A DNA stretch of 64,000 nucleotides from Coriaria nepalensis (Eukaryota > Streptophyta > Magnoliopsida > Cucurbitales > Coriariaceae): assembly GCA_027186245.1 (NCBI GenBank), contig CP114483.1, positions 16,512,220 to 16,576,219 on the forward strand, written 5' to 3'. A program made the translations under genes and the position numbers. The notes under the pieces are model-generated. The model did no database searches, had not been told where the DNA came from, and saw nothing but the letters and a program-made list of their open reading frames with translations. The first letter of the stretch is position 1; the number at the start of each line of letters is the position of its first letter. Shown piece by piece: positions 48,893-63,162 of the stretch.

Positions 48893-51800
48893 AGTCATTA
48901 AATCACTCTATATTAGGTCGAACGAATTCTATTTGCGCCCTTCAAACATTATTTTCTTACATAACTTGCAATTAATCTATTGAAGACAACAATACATTTT
49001 TTTACCATTAAAAAGCATACCACTCAGTCTTTGCAATCATTAAATTGTTTGAAGGCACTGCGAACCAATTCTCTTTTTGCATTTAAAACGCGACTTTCAT
49101 GCATAACTTGCAATTGATCTATTGAAGGCAACTATGCATTTTTTTTGCCTCAAAGTCATATTATTGCGTCTCTTTTAGTCATTAAATCTTTCTAAATCAC
49201 TTCGAACGAAATTCGGCTTTTAAATATGACTTTCGTGCATAACTTGCAGTTGATCTATTGAAGGCAACAATGCATTTGTTTAGCCTTTAAGTCATGTAAC
49301 TGAGTCTCTTTGAGTCATTAAATCATTCTAAATTAAGTTGAACGAATTCTATTTGCGCCTTTCAAACATTATTTTCTTACATAACTTGCAATTAATCTAT
49401 TGAAGACACCAATGCATTATTTTACCATTAAAAAGCATATCACTCAGTCTTTTCAATCATTAAATTGTTTGAAGGCATTTCGAACCATATCTCTTTTTGC
49501 ATTTAAAACGCGACTTTCAGGCATAACTTGCAATTGACCATTGAAGGCAACTATGCATTTTTTTAGCCTTAAAGTCATATTTTTGCGTCTCTTTTAGTCA
49601 TTAAATCTTTCTAAATCACTTCGAACGAAATTCGGCCGTTAAATATGACTTTCGTTTATAACTTGCAGTTGATCTATTGAAGGCAACAATGCATTTGTTT
49701 AGCTTTTAAGTCATGTAACTGAGTCTCTTCGAGTCATTAAATCACTCTATATTAAGTCGAACAAATTCTATTTTCGCCCTTCAAACATTATTTTTTTACA
49801 TAACTTGCAATTAATCTATTGAAGACAACAATGCATTTTTTTACCATTAAAAAGCATATCACTCAGTCTTTTCAATCATTAAATTGCTTGAAGGCACTTC
49901 GAACCAATTCTCTTTTTGCATTTAAAACGCGACTTTCATGCATAACTTGCAATTGATCTATTGAAGGCAACTATACATTTTTTTAGCCTTAAAGTCATAT
50001 TTTTGCGTCTCTTTTAGTCAGAAAATCATTCTAAATCACTTCGAACGAAATTCGGCATTTGAACATGACTTTCGTGCATAACTTGCAGTTGATCTATTCA
50101 AGTCAGCGATGCGTTTGTTTAACCTTAAAGTCATGTAAATGAGTCTCTTCTAGTCGTTAAATCATTCTAAATTAAGTCGAACGAATTCTATTTTTTCCCT
50201 TCAAACATGATTTTATTACATAACCTGCAATTAATCTATTAAAGACAACAATGCATTATTTTACCATTAAAAAGCATGGCACTCAGTCTTTTCAATCATT
50301 AAATTGTTTGAAGGAACTTCAGACCATATCTCTTTTTGCATTTAAAACGGGACTTTCATGCATAACTTGCAATTGATCTATTGAAGGCAACTATGCATTT
50401 TTTTAGCCTCAAAGTCATATTATTGCGTCTCTTTTAGTCATTAAATCTTTTTAAATCACTTCGAACGAAATTCGGCCTTTAAATATGACTTTCGTGCATA
50501 ACTTGCAGTTGATCTATTGAAGGCAGGAATGCATTTGATTAGCCTTTAAGTCATGGAACTGAGTCTCTTCGAGTCATTAAATCATTCTAAATTAAGTCGA
50601 ATGAATTCTATTTGCGCCCTTCAAACATTATTTTCTTACATAACTTGCAATTAATCTATTGAAGACAACAATGCATTATTTTACAATTAAAAAGCATATC
50701 ACTCAGTCTTTTCAATCATTAAATTGTTTGAAGGCACTTCGGACCATTTCCCTTTTTGCATTTAAGACGCGACTTTCATGCATAACTTGCAATTGATCTA
50801 TTGAAGGCAACTATACATTTTTTTAGCCTCAAAGTCATATTTTTGCGTCTCTTTTAGTCATTAAATCTTTCTAAATCACTTCGAACGAAATTCGGCCTTT
50901 ATATATGACTTTCGTTCATAACTTGCAGTTGATCTATTGAAGGCAACAATGCATTTGTTTAGCCTTTAAGTCATGTAACTGAGTCTCTTCGAGTCATTAA
51001 ATCACTCTATATTAGGTCGAACAAATTCTATTTTCGCCCTTCAAACATTATTTTTTTACACAACTTCCAATTAATCTATTGAAGACAACAATGCATTATT
51101 TTACCATTAAAAAGCATATCACTCAGTCTTTTCAATCATTAAATTGTTTGGAGGCACTTCGGACCATTTCTCTTTTTGCATATAAGACGCGACTTTCATG
51201 CATAACTTGCAATTGATCTATTGAAGGCAACTATACATTTTTTAGCCTCAAAGTCATATTTTTGCGTCTCTTTTAGTCATTAAATCTTTCTAAATCACTT
51301 CGAACGAAATTCGGCATTTGAACATGACTTTCGTGCATAACTTGCCGTTGATCTATTCAAGTCATCAATGCATTTGTTTAGCCTTAAAGTCATGTAAATG
51401 AGTCTCTTCTAGTCGTTAAATCATTCTAAATTAAGTCGAACGAATTCTATTTTTTCCCTTCAAACATTATTTTATTACATAACCTCCAATTAATCTATTG
51501 AAGACAACAATGCATTATTTTACCATTAAAAAGCATGTCACTCAGTCTTTTCAATCATTAAATTGTTTCAAGGCACTTCAGACCATAACTCTTTCTGCAT
51601 TTAAAACGCGACTTTCATGCATAACTTGCAATTGATCTATTGAAGGCAACTATGCATTTTTTTAGCCATAAAGTCATATTATTGCGTCTCTTTTAGTCAT
51701 TAAATCTTTCTAAATCAGTTCGAACGAAATTCGGCTTTTAAATATGACTTTCGTGCATAACTTGCAGTTGATCTATTGAAGGCAACAATGCATTTGTTTA

Positions 51801-54800
51801 GCCTTTAAGTCATGTAACTGAGTCTCTTCGAGTCATTAAATCACTCTATATTAAGTCGAACAAATTCTATTTTCGCCCTTCAAACATTATTTTTTTACAT
51901 AACTTGCAATTAATCTATTGAAGACAACAGTGCATTATTTTACCATTAAAAAGCATATCACTCAGTCTTTTCAATCATTAAACTGTTTGAAGGCACTTCG
52001 GACCATTTCTCTTTTTGCATTTAAGACTCGACTTTCATGCATAACTTGCAATTCATCTATTGAAGGCAACTATACATTTTTTTAGCCTCAAAGTCATATT
52101 TTTGCGTCTCTTTTAGTCATTAAATCTTTCTAAATCACTTCGAACGAAATTCGGCATTTGAACATGACTTTCTTGCATAACTTGCAGTTGATCTATTCAA
52201 GTCAACAATGCATTTGTTTAGCCTTAAAGTCATGTAAATGAGTCTCTTCTAGTAGTTAAATCATTCTAAATTAAGTCGAACGAATTCTATTTTATCCCTT
52301 CAAACATGATTTTATTACATAACCTGCAATTAATCGATTGAAGACAACAATGCATCATTTTACCATTAAAAAGCATGTCACTCAGTCTTTTCAATCATTA
52401 AATTGTTTGAAGGCACTTCGGACCATATCTCTTTTTGCATTTAAGACGCGACTTTCATGCATAACTTGCAAGTGATCTATTGAAGGCAACTATACATTTT
52501 TTTAGCCTCAAAGTCATATTTTTGCGTCTCTTTTAGTCATTAAATCTTTCTAAATCACTTCGAACGAAATTCGGCCTTTAAATATGACTTTCGTGCATAA
52601 CTTGCAGTTGATCTATTGAAGGCAACAATGCATTTGTTTAGCCTCTATGTCATGTAACTGAGTCTCTTCGAGTCATTAAATCATTCTATATTAAGTCGAA
52701 CGAATTCTATTTTCGCCCTTCAAACATTATTTTTTTACATAACTTGCAATTAATCTATTGAAGACAACAATGCATTATTTTACAATTAAAAAGCATATCA
52801 CTCAGTCTTTTCAATCATTAAATTGTTTGAAGGCACTTCGAACCAATTCTCTTTTTGCATTTAAAACGCGACTTTCATGCATAACTTGCAATTGATCTAT
52901 TGAAGGCAACTATACATTTTTTTAACCTTAAAGTCATATTTTTGCGTCTCTTTTAGTCAGAAAATCATTCTAAATCACTTCGAACGAAATTCGGCATTTG
53001 AACATGACTTTCGTGCATAACTTGTAGTTGATCTATTCAAGTCAGCAATGCATTTGTTTAGCCTTAAAGTCATGTCAATGAGTCTCTTCTAGTCGTTAAA
53101 TCATTCTAAATTAAGTCGAACGAATTCTATTTTTTCCCTTCAAACATGATTTTATTACATAACCTGCAATAAATCTATTGAAGACAACAATGCATTATTT
53201 TACCATTAAAAAGCATGTCACTCAGTCGTTTCAATCATTAAATTGTTTGAAGGCACTTCGGACCATATCTCTTTTTGCATTCAAAACGCGACTTTCATGC
53301 ACAACTTGCAACTGATCTATTGAAGGCAACTATGCATATTTTTAGCCTCAAAGCCATATTATTGCGTCTCTTTTAGTCATTAAATCTTTCTAAATCACTT
53401 CAAACGAAATTCGGCCTTTAAATATGACTTTCGTGCATAACTTGTAGTTGATCTATTGAAGGCAACAATGCATTTGTTTAGCCTTTAAGTCATGTAACTG
53501 AGTCTCTTCGAGTCATTAAATCATTCTAAATTAAGTCGAACGAATTCTATTTTTTCCCTTCAAACATGATTTTATTAAATAACGTGGAATTAATCTATTG
53601 AAGACAACAATGCATTATTTTACCATTAAAAAGCATGTCACTCAGTCTTTTCAATCATTAAATTGTTTGAAGGCACTTCGGACCATATCTCTTTTTGCAT
53701 TTAAAACGCGACTTTCATGCATAACTTGCAATTGATCTATTGAAGGCAACTATGCATTCTTTTAGACATAAAGTCATATTATTGCGTCTCTTTTAGTCAT
53801 TAAATCTTTCTAAATCACTTCGAACGAAATTCGGCCTTTAAATATGACTTTCGTGCATAACTTGCAGTTGATCTATTGAAGGCAACAATGCATTCGTTTA
53901 GCCTCTAAGTCATGTAACTGAGTCTCTTCGAGTCATTAAATCATTCTAAATTAAGTCGAACGAATTCTATTTTTTCCCTTCAAACATGATTTTATTACAT
54001 AACTTGCAATCAATCGATTGAACACAACAATGCATTATTTTACCGTTAAAAAGCATGTCACTCAGTCTTTTCAATCATTAAATTTTTTGAAGGCACTTCG
54101 GACCATATCTCTTTTTGCATTTAAAATGCGACTTTCATGCATAACTTGCAATTGATCTATTGAAGGCAACTACGCATTTTTTTAGCCTCAAAGTCATATT
54201 TTTGCGTCTCTTTTAGTCAGAAAATCATTCTAAATCACTTCGAACGAAATTCGGCATTTGAACATGACTTTCGTGCATAACTTGCAGTTGATCCATTCAA
54301 GTCAACAATGCATTTGTGTAGCCTTAAAGTCATGTCAATGAGTCTCTTAAAGTCATTAAATCATTCTAAATTAACTCGAACGAATTCTATTTTTTTCCTT
54401 CAAACATGATTTTATTACATAACCTGCAATTAATCTATTGAAGACAACAATGCATTATTTTACCATTAAAAAGCATGTCAGTCAGTCTTTTCAATCATTA
54501 AATTGTTTGAATGCACTTCGGACCATATCTTTTTTTGCATTTAAAATGCGACTCTCATGCATAACTTGCAATTGATCTATTGAAGGAAACTATGCATTTT
54601 TTTAACCTCAAAGTCATATTATTGCGTCTCTTTTAGTCATTAAATCTTTCTAAATCACTTCGAACGAAATTCGGCCTTCAAATATGACTTTCGTGCATAA
54701 CTTGCAGTTAATCTATTCAAGTCAACAATGCATTTGTTTAGCCTTTAAGTCATGTAACTGAGTCTCTTCGAGTCATTAAATCATTCTATATTAAGTCGAA

Positions 54801-55610
54801 CGAATTCTATTTTCGCCCTTCAAACATTATTTTTTTACATAACTTGCAATTAATCTATTGAAGACAACAATGCATTATTTTACCATTAAAAAGCATATCA
54901 CTCAGTCTTTTCAATCATTAAATTGTTTGAAGGCACTTCGAACCAATTCTCTTTTTGCATTTAAAACGCGACTTTCATGCATAACTTGCAATTGATCTAT
55001 TGAAGGCAACTATGCATTTTTTTAGCCTCTAAGTCATATTATTGCGTCTCTGTTAGTCATTAAATCTTTCTAAATCACTTCGAACGAAATTCGGCCTTTA
55101 AATATGACTTTCGTGCATAACTTGCAGTTGATCTATTGAAGGCAACAATGCATTTGTTTAGCCTTTAAGTCATGTAACTGAGTCTCTTCGAGTCATTAAA
55201 TCATTCTAAATTAAGTCGAACGAATTCTATTTTTTCCCTTCAAACATGATTTTATTACATAACCTGCAATTAATCGATTGAAGACAACAATGCATTATTT
55301 TACCATTAAAAAGCATGTCACTGAGTCTTTTCAATCATTAAATTTTTTGAAGGCACTTCAGACCATATCTCTTTTTGCATTTAAAACGCGACTTTCATGC
55401 ATAACTTGCAACTGATCTATTGAAGGCAACTATGCATTTTTTTAGCCTCAAAGTCATATTATTGCGTCTCTTTTAGTCATTAAATCTTTCTAAATCACTT
55501 CAAACGAAATTCGGCCTTTAAATATGACTTTCGTGCATAACTTGCAGTTGATCTATCTAAGGCAACAATGCATTTGTTTAGCCTTTAAGTCATGTAACTG
55601 AGTCTCTTCG

Positions 55611-56449
55611 AGTCATTAAATCATTCTAAATTAAGTCGAACGAATTCTATTTTTTCCCTTCAAACATGATTTTATTAAATAACGTGCAATTAATCTATTG
55701 AAGACACCAATGCATTATTTTACCATTAAAAAGCATGTCACTCAGTCTTTTCAATCATTAAATTGTTTGAAGGCACTTCAGACCATATCTCTTTTTGCAT
55801 TTAAAACGCGACTTTCATGCATAACTTGCAATTGATCTATTGAAGGCAACTATGCATTCTTTTAGACATAAAGTCATATTATTGCGTCTCTTTTAGTCAT
55901 TAAATCTTTCTAAATCACTTCGAACGAAGTTCGGCCTTTAAATATGACTTTCGTGCATAACTTCAAGTTGATCTTTTGAAGGCAACAATGCATTTGTTTA
56001 GCCTTTAAGTCATGTAACTGAGTCTCTTCGAGTCATTAAATCATTCTAAATTAAGTTGAACGAATTCTATTTGCGCCCTTCAAACATTATTTCCTTACAT
56101 AACTTGCAATTAATCTATTGAAGACAACAATGGATTATTTTACCATTAAAAAGCATATCACTCAGTCTTTTCAATCATTAAATTGTTTGAAGGCACTTCG
56201 AACCATATCTCTTTTTGCATTTAAAACGCGACTTTCAGGCATAACTTGCAATTGACCGTTGAAGGCAACTATTCATTTTTTTAGCCTTAAAGTCATATTT
56301 TTGCGTCTCTTTTAGTCATTAAATCTTTCTAAATCAGTTCGAACGAAATTCGGCCTTTAAATATGACTTTCGTGCATAACTTGCAGTTGATCTATTGAAG
56401 GCAACAATGCATTTGTTTAGCCTTTAAGTCATGTAACTGAGTCTCTTCG
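55611..56449 (+). repeat. Two-unit segment repeated at 57,709-58,547
   Basis: Both segments carry AAATAACGTGCAATT and TTTTAGACATAAAG in the first unit. In the second unit both carry TTAAGTTGAACG, TTTCCTTAC, AATGGATTATTTT and TTGACCGTTGAAGG. The offset is 2098 bp (five units minus two lost bases). Units between and outside do not follow the same order, so a small segment was copied and not a full block. Confidence 0.78.
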
Positions 56450-59400
56450 AGTCATTAAATCACTCTATATTAAGTCGAACGAATTCTATTTTCGCCCTTC
56501 AAACATCATTTTTTTACATAACTTGCAATTAATCTATTGAAGACAACAATGCATTTTTTTACCATTAAAAAGCATATCACTCAGTCTTTTCAATCATTAA
56601 ATTGCTTGAAGGCACTTCGAACCAATTCTCTTTCTGCATTTAAAACGCGACTTTCATGCATAACTTGCAATTGATCTATTCAAGGCAACTATAAATTTTT
56701 TTAGCCTTAAAGTCATATTTTTGCGTCTCTTTTAGTCAGAAAATCATTCTAAATCACTTCGAACGAAATTCGGCATTTGAACATGACTTTCGTGCATAAC
56801 TTGCAGTTGATCTATTCAAGTCAACAATGCATTTGTTTAGCCTTAAAGTCATGTCAATGAGTCTCTTCTAGTCGTAAAATCATTCTAAATTAAGTCGAAC
56901 GAATTCTATTTTTTCCCTTCAAACATGATTTTATTACATAACCTGCTATTAATCTATTGAAGACAACAATGCATTATTTTACCATTAAAAAGCATGTCAC
57001 TCAGTCTTTTCAATCATTAAATTTTTGAAGGCACTTCGGACCATATCACTTTTTGCATTTAAAACGCGACTTTCATGCATAACTTGCAATTGATCTATTG
57101 AAGGCAACTATGCATTTTTTTAGCCCCGAAGTCATTTTATTGCGTCTCTTTTAGTCATTAAATCTTTCTAAATCACTTCGAACGAAATTCGGCCTTTAAA
57201 TATGACTTATTTGCATAACTTGCAGTTGATCTATTGAAGGCAACAATGCATTTGTTTAGCCTTTAAGTCATGTAACTGAGTCTCTTCGAGTCATTAAATC
57301 ATTCTAAATTAAGTCGAACGAATTCTATTTGCGCCCTTCAAACATTATTTTCTTACATAACTTGCAATTAATCTGTTGAAGACAACAATGCATTATTTTA
57401 CCATTAAAAAGCATATCACTCAGTCTTTTCAATCATTAAATTGTTTGAAGGCACTTCGAACCAATTCTCTTTTTGCATTTAAAACGCAACTTTCATGCAT
57501 AACTTGCAATTGATCTATTGAAGGCAACTATGCATTTTTTTAGCCATAAAGTCATATTATTGCGTCTCTTTTAGTCATTAAATCTTTCTAAATCACTTCG
57601 AACGAAATTCGGCCTTTAAATATGACTTTCGTGCATAACTTGCAGTTGATCTATTGAAGGCAACAATGCATTTGTTTAGCCTTTAAGTCATGTAACTGAG
57701 TCTCTTCGAGTCGTTAAATCATTCTATATTAAGTCGAACGAATTCTATTTTTTCCCTTCAAACATGATTTTATTAAATAACGTGCAATTAATCTATTGAA
57801 GACAACAATGCATTATTTTACCATTAAAAAGCATGTCACTCAGTCTTTTCAATCATTAAATTGTTTGAAGGCACTTCGGACCATATCTCTTTTTGCATTT
57901 AAAACGCGACTTTCATGCATAACTTGCAATTGATCTATTGAAGGCAACTATGCATTCTTTTAGACATAAAGTCATATTATTGTGTCTCTTTTAGTCATTA
58001 AATCTTTCTAAATCACTTCGAACGAAATTCGGCCTTTAAATATGACTTTCGTGCATAACTTCCAGTTGATCTATTGAAGGCAACAATGCATTTGTTTAGC
58101 CTTTAAGTCATGTAACTGAGTCTCTTCGAGTCATTAAATCATTCTAAATTAAGTTGAACGAATTCTATTTGCGCCCTTCAAACATTATTTCCTTACATAA
58201 CTTGCAATTAATCTATTGAAGACAACAATGGATTATTTTACCATTAAAAAGCATATCACTCAGTCTTTTCAATCATTAAATTGTTTGAAGGCACTTCGAA
58301 CCATATCTCTTTTTGCATTTAAAACGCGACTTTCAGGCATAACTTGCAATTGACCGTTGAAGGCAACTATTCATTTTTTTAGCCTTAAAGTCATATTTTT
58401 GCGTCTCTTTTAGTCATTAAATCTTTCTAAATCACTTCGAACGAAATTCGGCCTTTAAATATGACTTTCGTGCATAACTTGCAGTTGATCTATTGAAGGC
58501 AACAATGCATTTGTTTAGCCTTTAAGTCATGTAACTGAGTCTCTTCGAGTCATTAAATCATTCAAAATTAAGTCGAACGAATTCTATTTTTTCCCTTCAA
58601 ACATGATTTTATTAAATAACTTGCAATTAATCTATTGAAGACAACAATGCATTATTTTACATTAAAAAGCATGTCACTCAGTCTTTTCAATCATTAAATT
58701 GTTTGAAGGCACTTCGGACCATATCTCTTTCTGCATTTAAAACGCGACTTTCATGCATAACTTGCAATTGATCTATTGAAGGCAACTATGCATTTTTTTA
58801 GCCTCAAAGTCAGATTATTGCGTCTCTTTTAGTCATTAAATCTTTCTAAATCACTTCGAACGAAATTCGGCTTTTAAATATGACTTTCGTGCATAACTTG
58901 CAGTTGATCTATTGAAGGCAACAATGCATTTGTTTAGCCTTTAAGTCATGTAACTGAGTCTCTTCGAGTCATTAAATCATTCAAAATTAAGTCGAACGAA
59001 TTCTATTTTTTCCCTTCAAACATGATTTTATTAAATAACTTGCAATTAATCTATTGAAGACAACAATGCATTATTTTACCATTAAAAAGCATGTCACTCA
59101 GTCTTTTCAATCATTAAATTGTTTGAAGGTACTTCGGACCATATCACTTTTGGCATTTAAAACGCGACTTTCATGCATAACTTGCAATTGATCTATTGAA
59201 GGCAACTATGCATTTTTTTAGCCCCAAAGTCATATTATTGCGTCTCTTTTAGTCATTAAATCTTTCTAAATCACTTCGAACGAAATTCGGCCTTGAAATA
59301 TGACTTTCGTGCATAACTTGCAGTTGATCTATTGAACGCAACAATGCATTTGTTTAGCCTTTAAGTCATGTAACTGAGTCTCTTCGAGTCATTAAATCAT

Positions 59401-61064
59401 TCAATATTAAGTCGAACAAATTCTATTTTTTCCCTTCAAACATGATTTTATTAAATAACTTGCAATTAATCTATTGAAGACAACAATGCATTATTTTACT
59501 ATTAAAAAGCATGTCACTCAGTCTTTTCAGTTATTAAATTGTTTGAAGGCACTTCGGACCATATCTCTTTTTGCATTTAAAACGCGACTTTCATGCATAA
59601 CTTGCAATTGATCTATTGATGGCAACTATGCATTTTTTTAGCCTCAAAGTCATATATTGCGTCTCTTTTAGTCATTAAATCTTTCTAAATCACTTCGAAT
59701 GAAATTCGGCCTTTAAATATGACTTTCGTGCATAACTTGCAGTTGATCTATTGAAGGCAACAATGCATTTGTTTAGCCTTTAAGTCATGTAACTGAGTCT
59801 CTTCGAGTCATGAAATCATTCTAAATTAAGTCGAACGAATTCTATTTGCGCCCTTCAAAGATTATTTTCTTACATAACGTGCAATTAATCTGTTGAAGAC
59901 AACAATGCATTATTTTACCATTAAAAAGCATATCACTCAGTCTTTTCAATCATTAAATTGTTTGAAAGCAGTTCGAACCAATTCTCTTTTTGCATTTAAA
60001 ACGCGACTTTCATGCATAACTTGCAATTCATCTATTGAAGGCAACTATACATTTTTTTAACCTTAAAGTCATATTTTTGCGTCTCTTTTAGTTAGAAAAT
60101 CATTCTAAATCACTTCGAACGAAATTCGGCATTTGAACATGACTTTCGTGCATAACTTGCAGTTGATCTATTCAAGGCAACAATGCATTTGTTTAGCCTT
60201 AAAGTCATGTCAATGACTCTCTTCTAGTCGTTAAATGATTCTAAATTAACTCGAACGAATTCTATTTTTTCCCTTCAAACATGATTTTATTACATAACCT
60301 GCAATTAATCTATTGAAGACAACAATGCATTATTTTACCATTAAAAAGCATGTCACTCAGTCTTTTCAATCATTAAATTGTTTGAATGCACTTCGGACCA
60401 TATCTCTTTTTGCATTTAAAACGCGACTTTCATGCATAACTTGCAATTGATCTATTGAAGGCAACTATGCATTTTTTTAGCCTCAAAGTCAGATTATTGC
60501 GTCTCTTTTAGTCATTAAATCTTTCTAAATCACTTCGAACGAAATTCGGCTTTTAAATATGACTTTCGTGCATAACTTGCAGTTGATCTATTGAAGGCAA
60601 CAATGCATTTGTTTAGCCTTTAAGTCATGTAAATGAGTCTCTTCGAGTCATTAAATCATTCAAAATTAAGTCGAACGAATTCTATTTTTTCCCTTCAAAC
60701 ATGATTTTATTTAATAACTTGCAATTAATCTATTGAAGACAACAATGCATTATTTTACATTAAAAAGCATGTCACTCAGTCTTTTCAATCATTAAATTGT
60801 TTGAAGGCACTTCGGACCATATCTCTTTTTGCATTTAAAACGCGACTTTCATGTATAACTTGCAATTGATCTATTAAAGGCAACTATGCATTTTTTTAGC
60901 CTCAAAGTCATATTATTGCGTCTCTTTTAGTCATTAAATCTTTCTAAATCACTTCGAACGAAATTCGGCCTTCAAATATGACTTTCGTGCATAACTTGCA
61001 GTTGATCTATTGAAGGCAACAATGCATTTGTTTAGCCTTTAAGTCATGTAACTGAGTCTCTTCG

Positions 61065-61904
61065 AGTCATTAAATCATTCTAAATTAAGTCGAACGAATT
61101 CTATTTGCGCCCTTCAAACATTATTTTCTTACATAACTTGCAGTTAATCTATTGAAGACAACAATGCATTATTTTACCATTAAAAAGCATATCACTCAGT
61201 CTTTTCAATCATTATATTGTTTGAAGGCAGTTCGAACCAATTCTCTTTTTGCATTTAAAACGCGACTTTCATGCATAACTTGCAATTGATCTATTGAAGG
61301 CAACTATGCATTTTTTTAGCCTCAAAGTCATATTATTGCGTCTCTTTTAGTCATTAAATCTTTCTAAATCACTTCGAACGAAATTCGGCCTTTAAATATG
61401 ACTTTCGTGCATAACTTGCAGTTGATCTATTGAAGGCAACAATGCATTTGTTTAGCCTTTAAGTCATGTAACTGAGTCTCTTCGAGTCATTAAATCATTC
61501 TAAATTAAGTCGAACGAATTCTATTTGCGCCCTTCAAACATTATTTTCTTACATAACTTGCAGTTAATCTATTGAAGACAACAATGCATTATTTTACCAT
61601 TAAAAAGCATATCACTCAGTCTTTTCAATCATTATATTGTTTGAAGGCAGTTCGAACCAATTCTCTTTTTGCATTTAAAACGCGACTTTCATGCATAACT
61701 TGCAATTGATCTATTGAAGGCAACTATACATTTTTTTAGCCTTAAAGTCATATTTTTGCGTCTCTTTTAGTCATTAAATCTTTTTAAATCAGTTCGAACG
61801 AAATTCGGCCTTTAAATATGACTTTCGTGCATAACTTGCAGTTGATCTATTGAAGGCAGCAATGCATTTGTTTAGCCTTTAAGTCATGTAACTGAGTCTC
61901 TTCG
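61065..61904 (+). repeat. Adjacent single-unit duplication
   Basis: The units at 61,065 and 61,485 share A and the first half of B, including the otherwise rare ATTATATTGTTTG at about 61,210 and 61,630. They differ after the B core (TATGCAT against TATACAT). The next two units (61,485 and 61,905) instead share their C part (TTTTTAAATCAGTTCG and GGCAGCAATG). Overlapping pairwise similarity of this kind fits repeated single-unit exchange with short conversion tracts. Confidence 0.75.
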
Positions 61905-62743
61905 AGTCATTAAATCATTCTAAATTAAGTTGAACGAATTCTATTTGCGCCTTTCAAACATTATTTTCTTACATAACTTGCAATTAATCTATTGAAGACA
62001 CCAATGCATTATTTTACCATTAAAAAGCATATCACTCAGTCTTTTCAATCATTAAATTGTTTGAAGGCACTTCGAACCATATCTCTTTTTGCATTTAAAA
62101 CGCGACTTTCAGGCATAAGTTGCAATTGACCATTGAAGGCAACTATGCATTTTTTTAGCCTTAAAGTCATATTTTTGCGTCTCTTTTAGTCATTAAATCT
62201 TTTTAAATCAGTTCGAACGAAATTCGGCCTTTAAATATGACTTTCGTGCATAACTTGCAGTTGATCTATTGAAGGCAGCAATGCATTTGTTTAGCCTTTA
62301 AGTCATGTAACTGAGTCTCTTCGAGTCATTAAATCATTCTAAATTAAGTCGAACGAATTCTATTTGCGCCCTTCAAACATTATTTTCTTACATAACTTGC
62401 AATTAATCTATTGAAGACAACAATGCATTATTTTACCATTAAAAAGCATATCACTCAGTTTTTTCAATCATTAAATTGTTTGGAGGCACTTCGGACCATT
62501 TCTCTTTTTGCATATAAGACGCGACTTTCATGCATAACTTGCAATTGATCTATTGAAGGCAACTACACATTTTTTTAGCCTCAAAGTCATATTTTTGCGT
62601 CTCTTTTAGTCATTAAATCTTTCTAAATCACTTCGAACGAAATTCAACATTTGAACATGACTTTCGTGCATAACTTGCAGTTGATCCATTCAAGTCAACA
62701 ATGCATTTGTGTAGCCTTAAAGTCATGTCAATGAGTCTCTTCA

Positions 62744-63162
62744 AGTCGTTAAATCATTCTAAATTAACTCGAACGAATTCTATTTTTTTCCTTCAAACAT
62801 GATTTTATTACATAACCTGCAATTAATCTATTGAAGACAACAATGCATTATTTTACCATTAAAAAGCATGTCACTCAGTCTTTTCAATCATTAAATTGTT
62901 TGAATGCACTTCGGACCATATCTCTTTTTGCATTTAAAATGCGACTTTCATGCAAACTTGCAATTGATCTATTGAAGGAAACTATGCATTTTTTTAGCCT
63001 CAAAGTCATATTATTGCGTCTCTTTTAGTCATTAAATCTTTCTAAATCACTTCGAACGAAATTCGGCCTTCAAATATGACTTTCATGCATAACTTGCAGT
63101 TGATCTATTCAAGTCAACAATGCATTTGTTTAGCCTTTAAGTCATGTAACTGAGTCTCTTCG
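62744..63162 (+). repeat. 419-bp unit, distant copy of the unit at 54,351
   Basis: Shared marks across the unit and the end of the one before it are GATCCATTCAAGTC, TTTGTGTAGCC, TTAACTCGAACG, TTTTTTTCCTTC, GAATGCACTTCGG, GAAGGAAACTATGC and GGCCTTCAAATATG. The offset is 8393 bp (20 units less seven bases). This copy has lost one base at about 62,955 (CATGCAAACTTGC in place of CATGCATAACTTGC). That loss opens a 65-codon frame, which is not considered a gene. Confidence 0.8.

Noticed and set aside
62831..63028. Open reading frame of 65 codons on the + strand
   Set aside because: It starts at TTG inside monomer A and lies wholly in satellite sequence. The frame stays open only because one base was lost near 62,955, which bypasses the TGA that normal units have just after the B core. 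No other unit keeps it and there is no ribosome-binding or domain signal.
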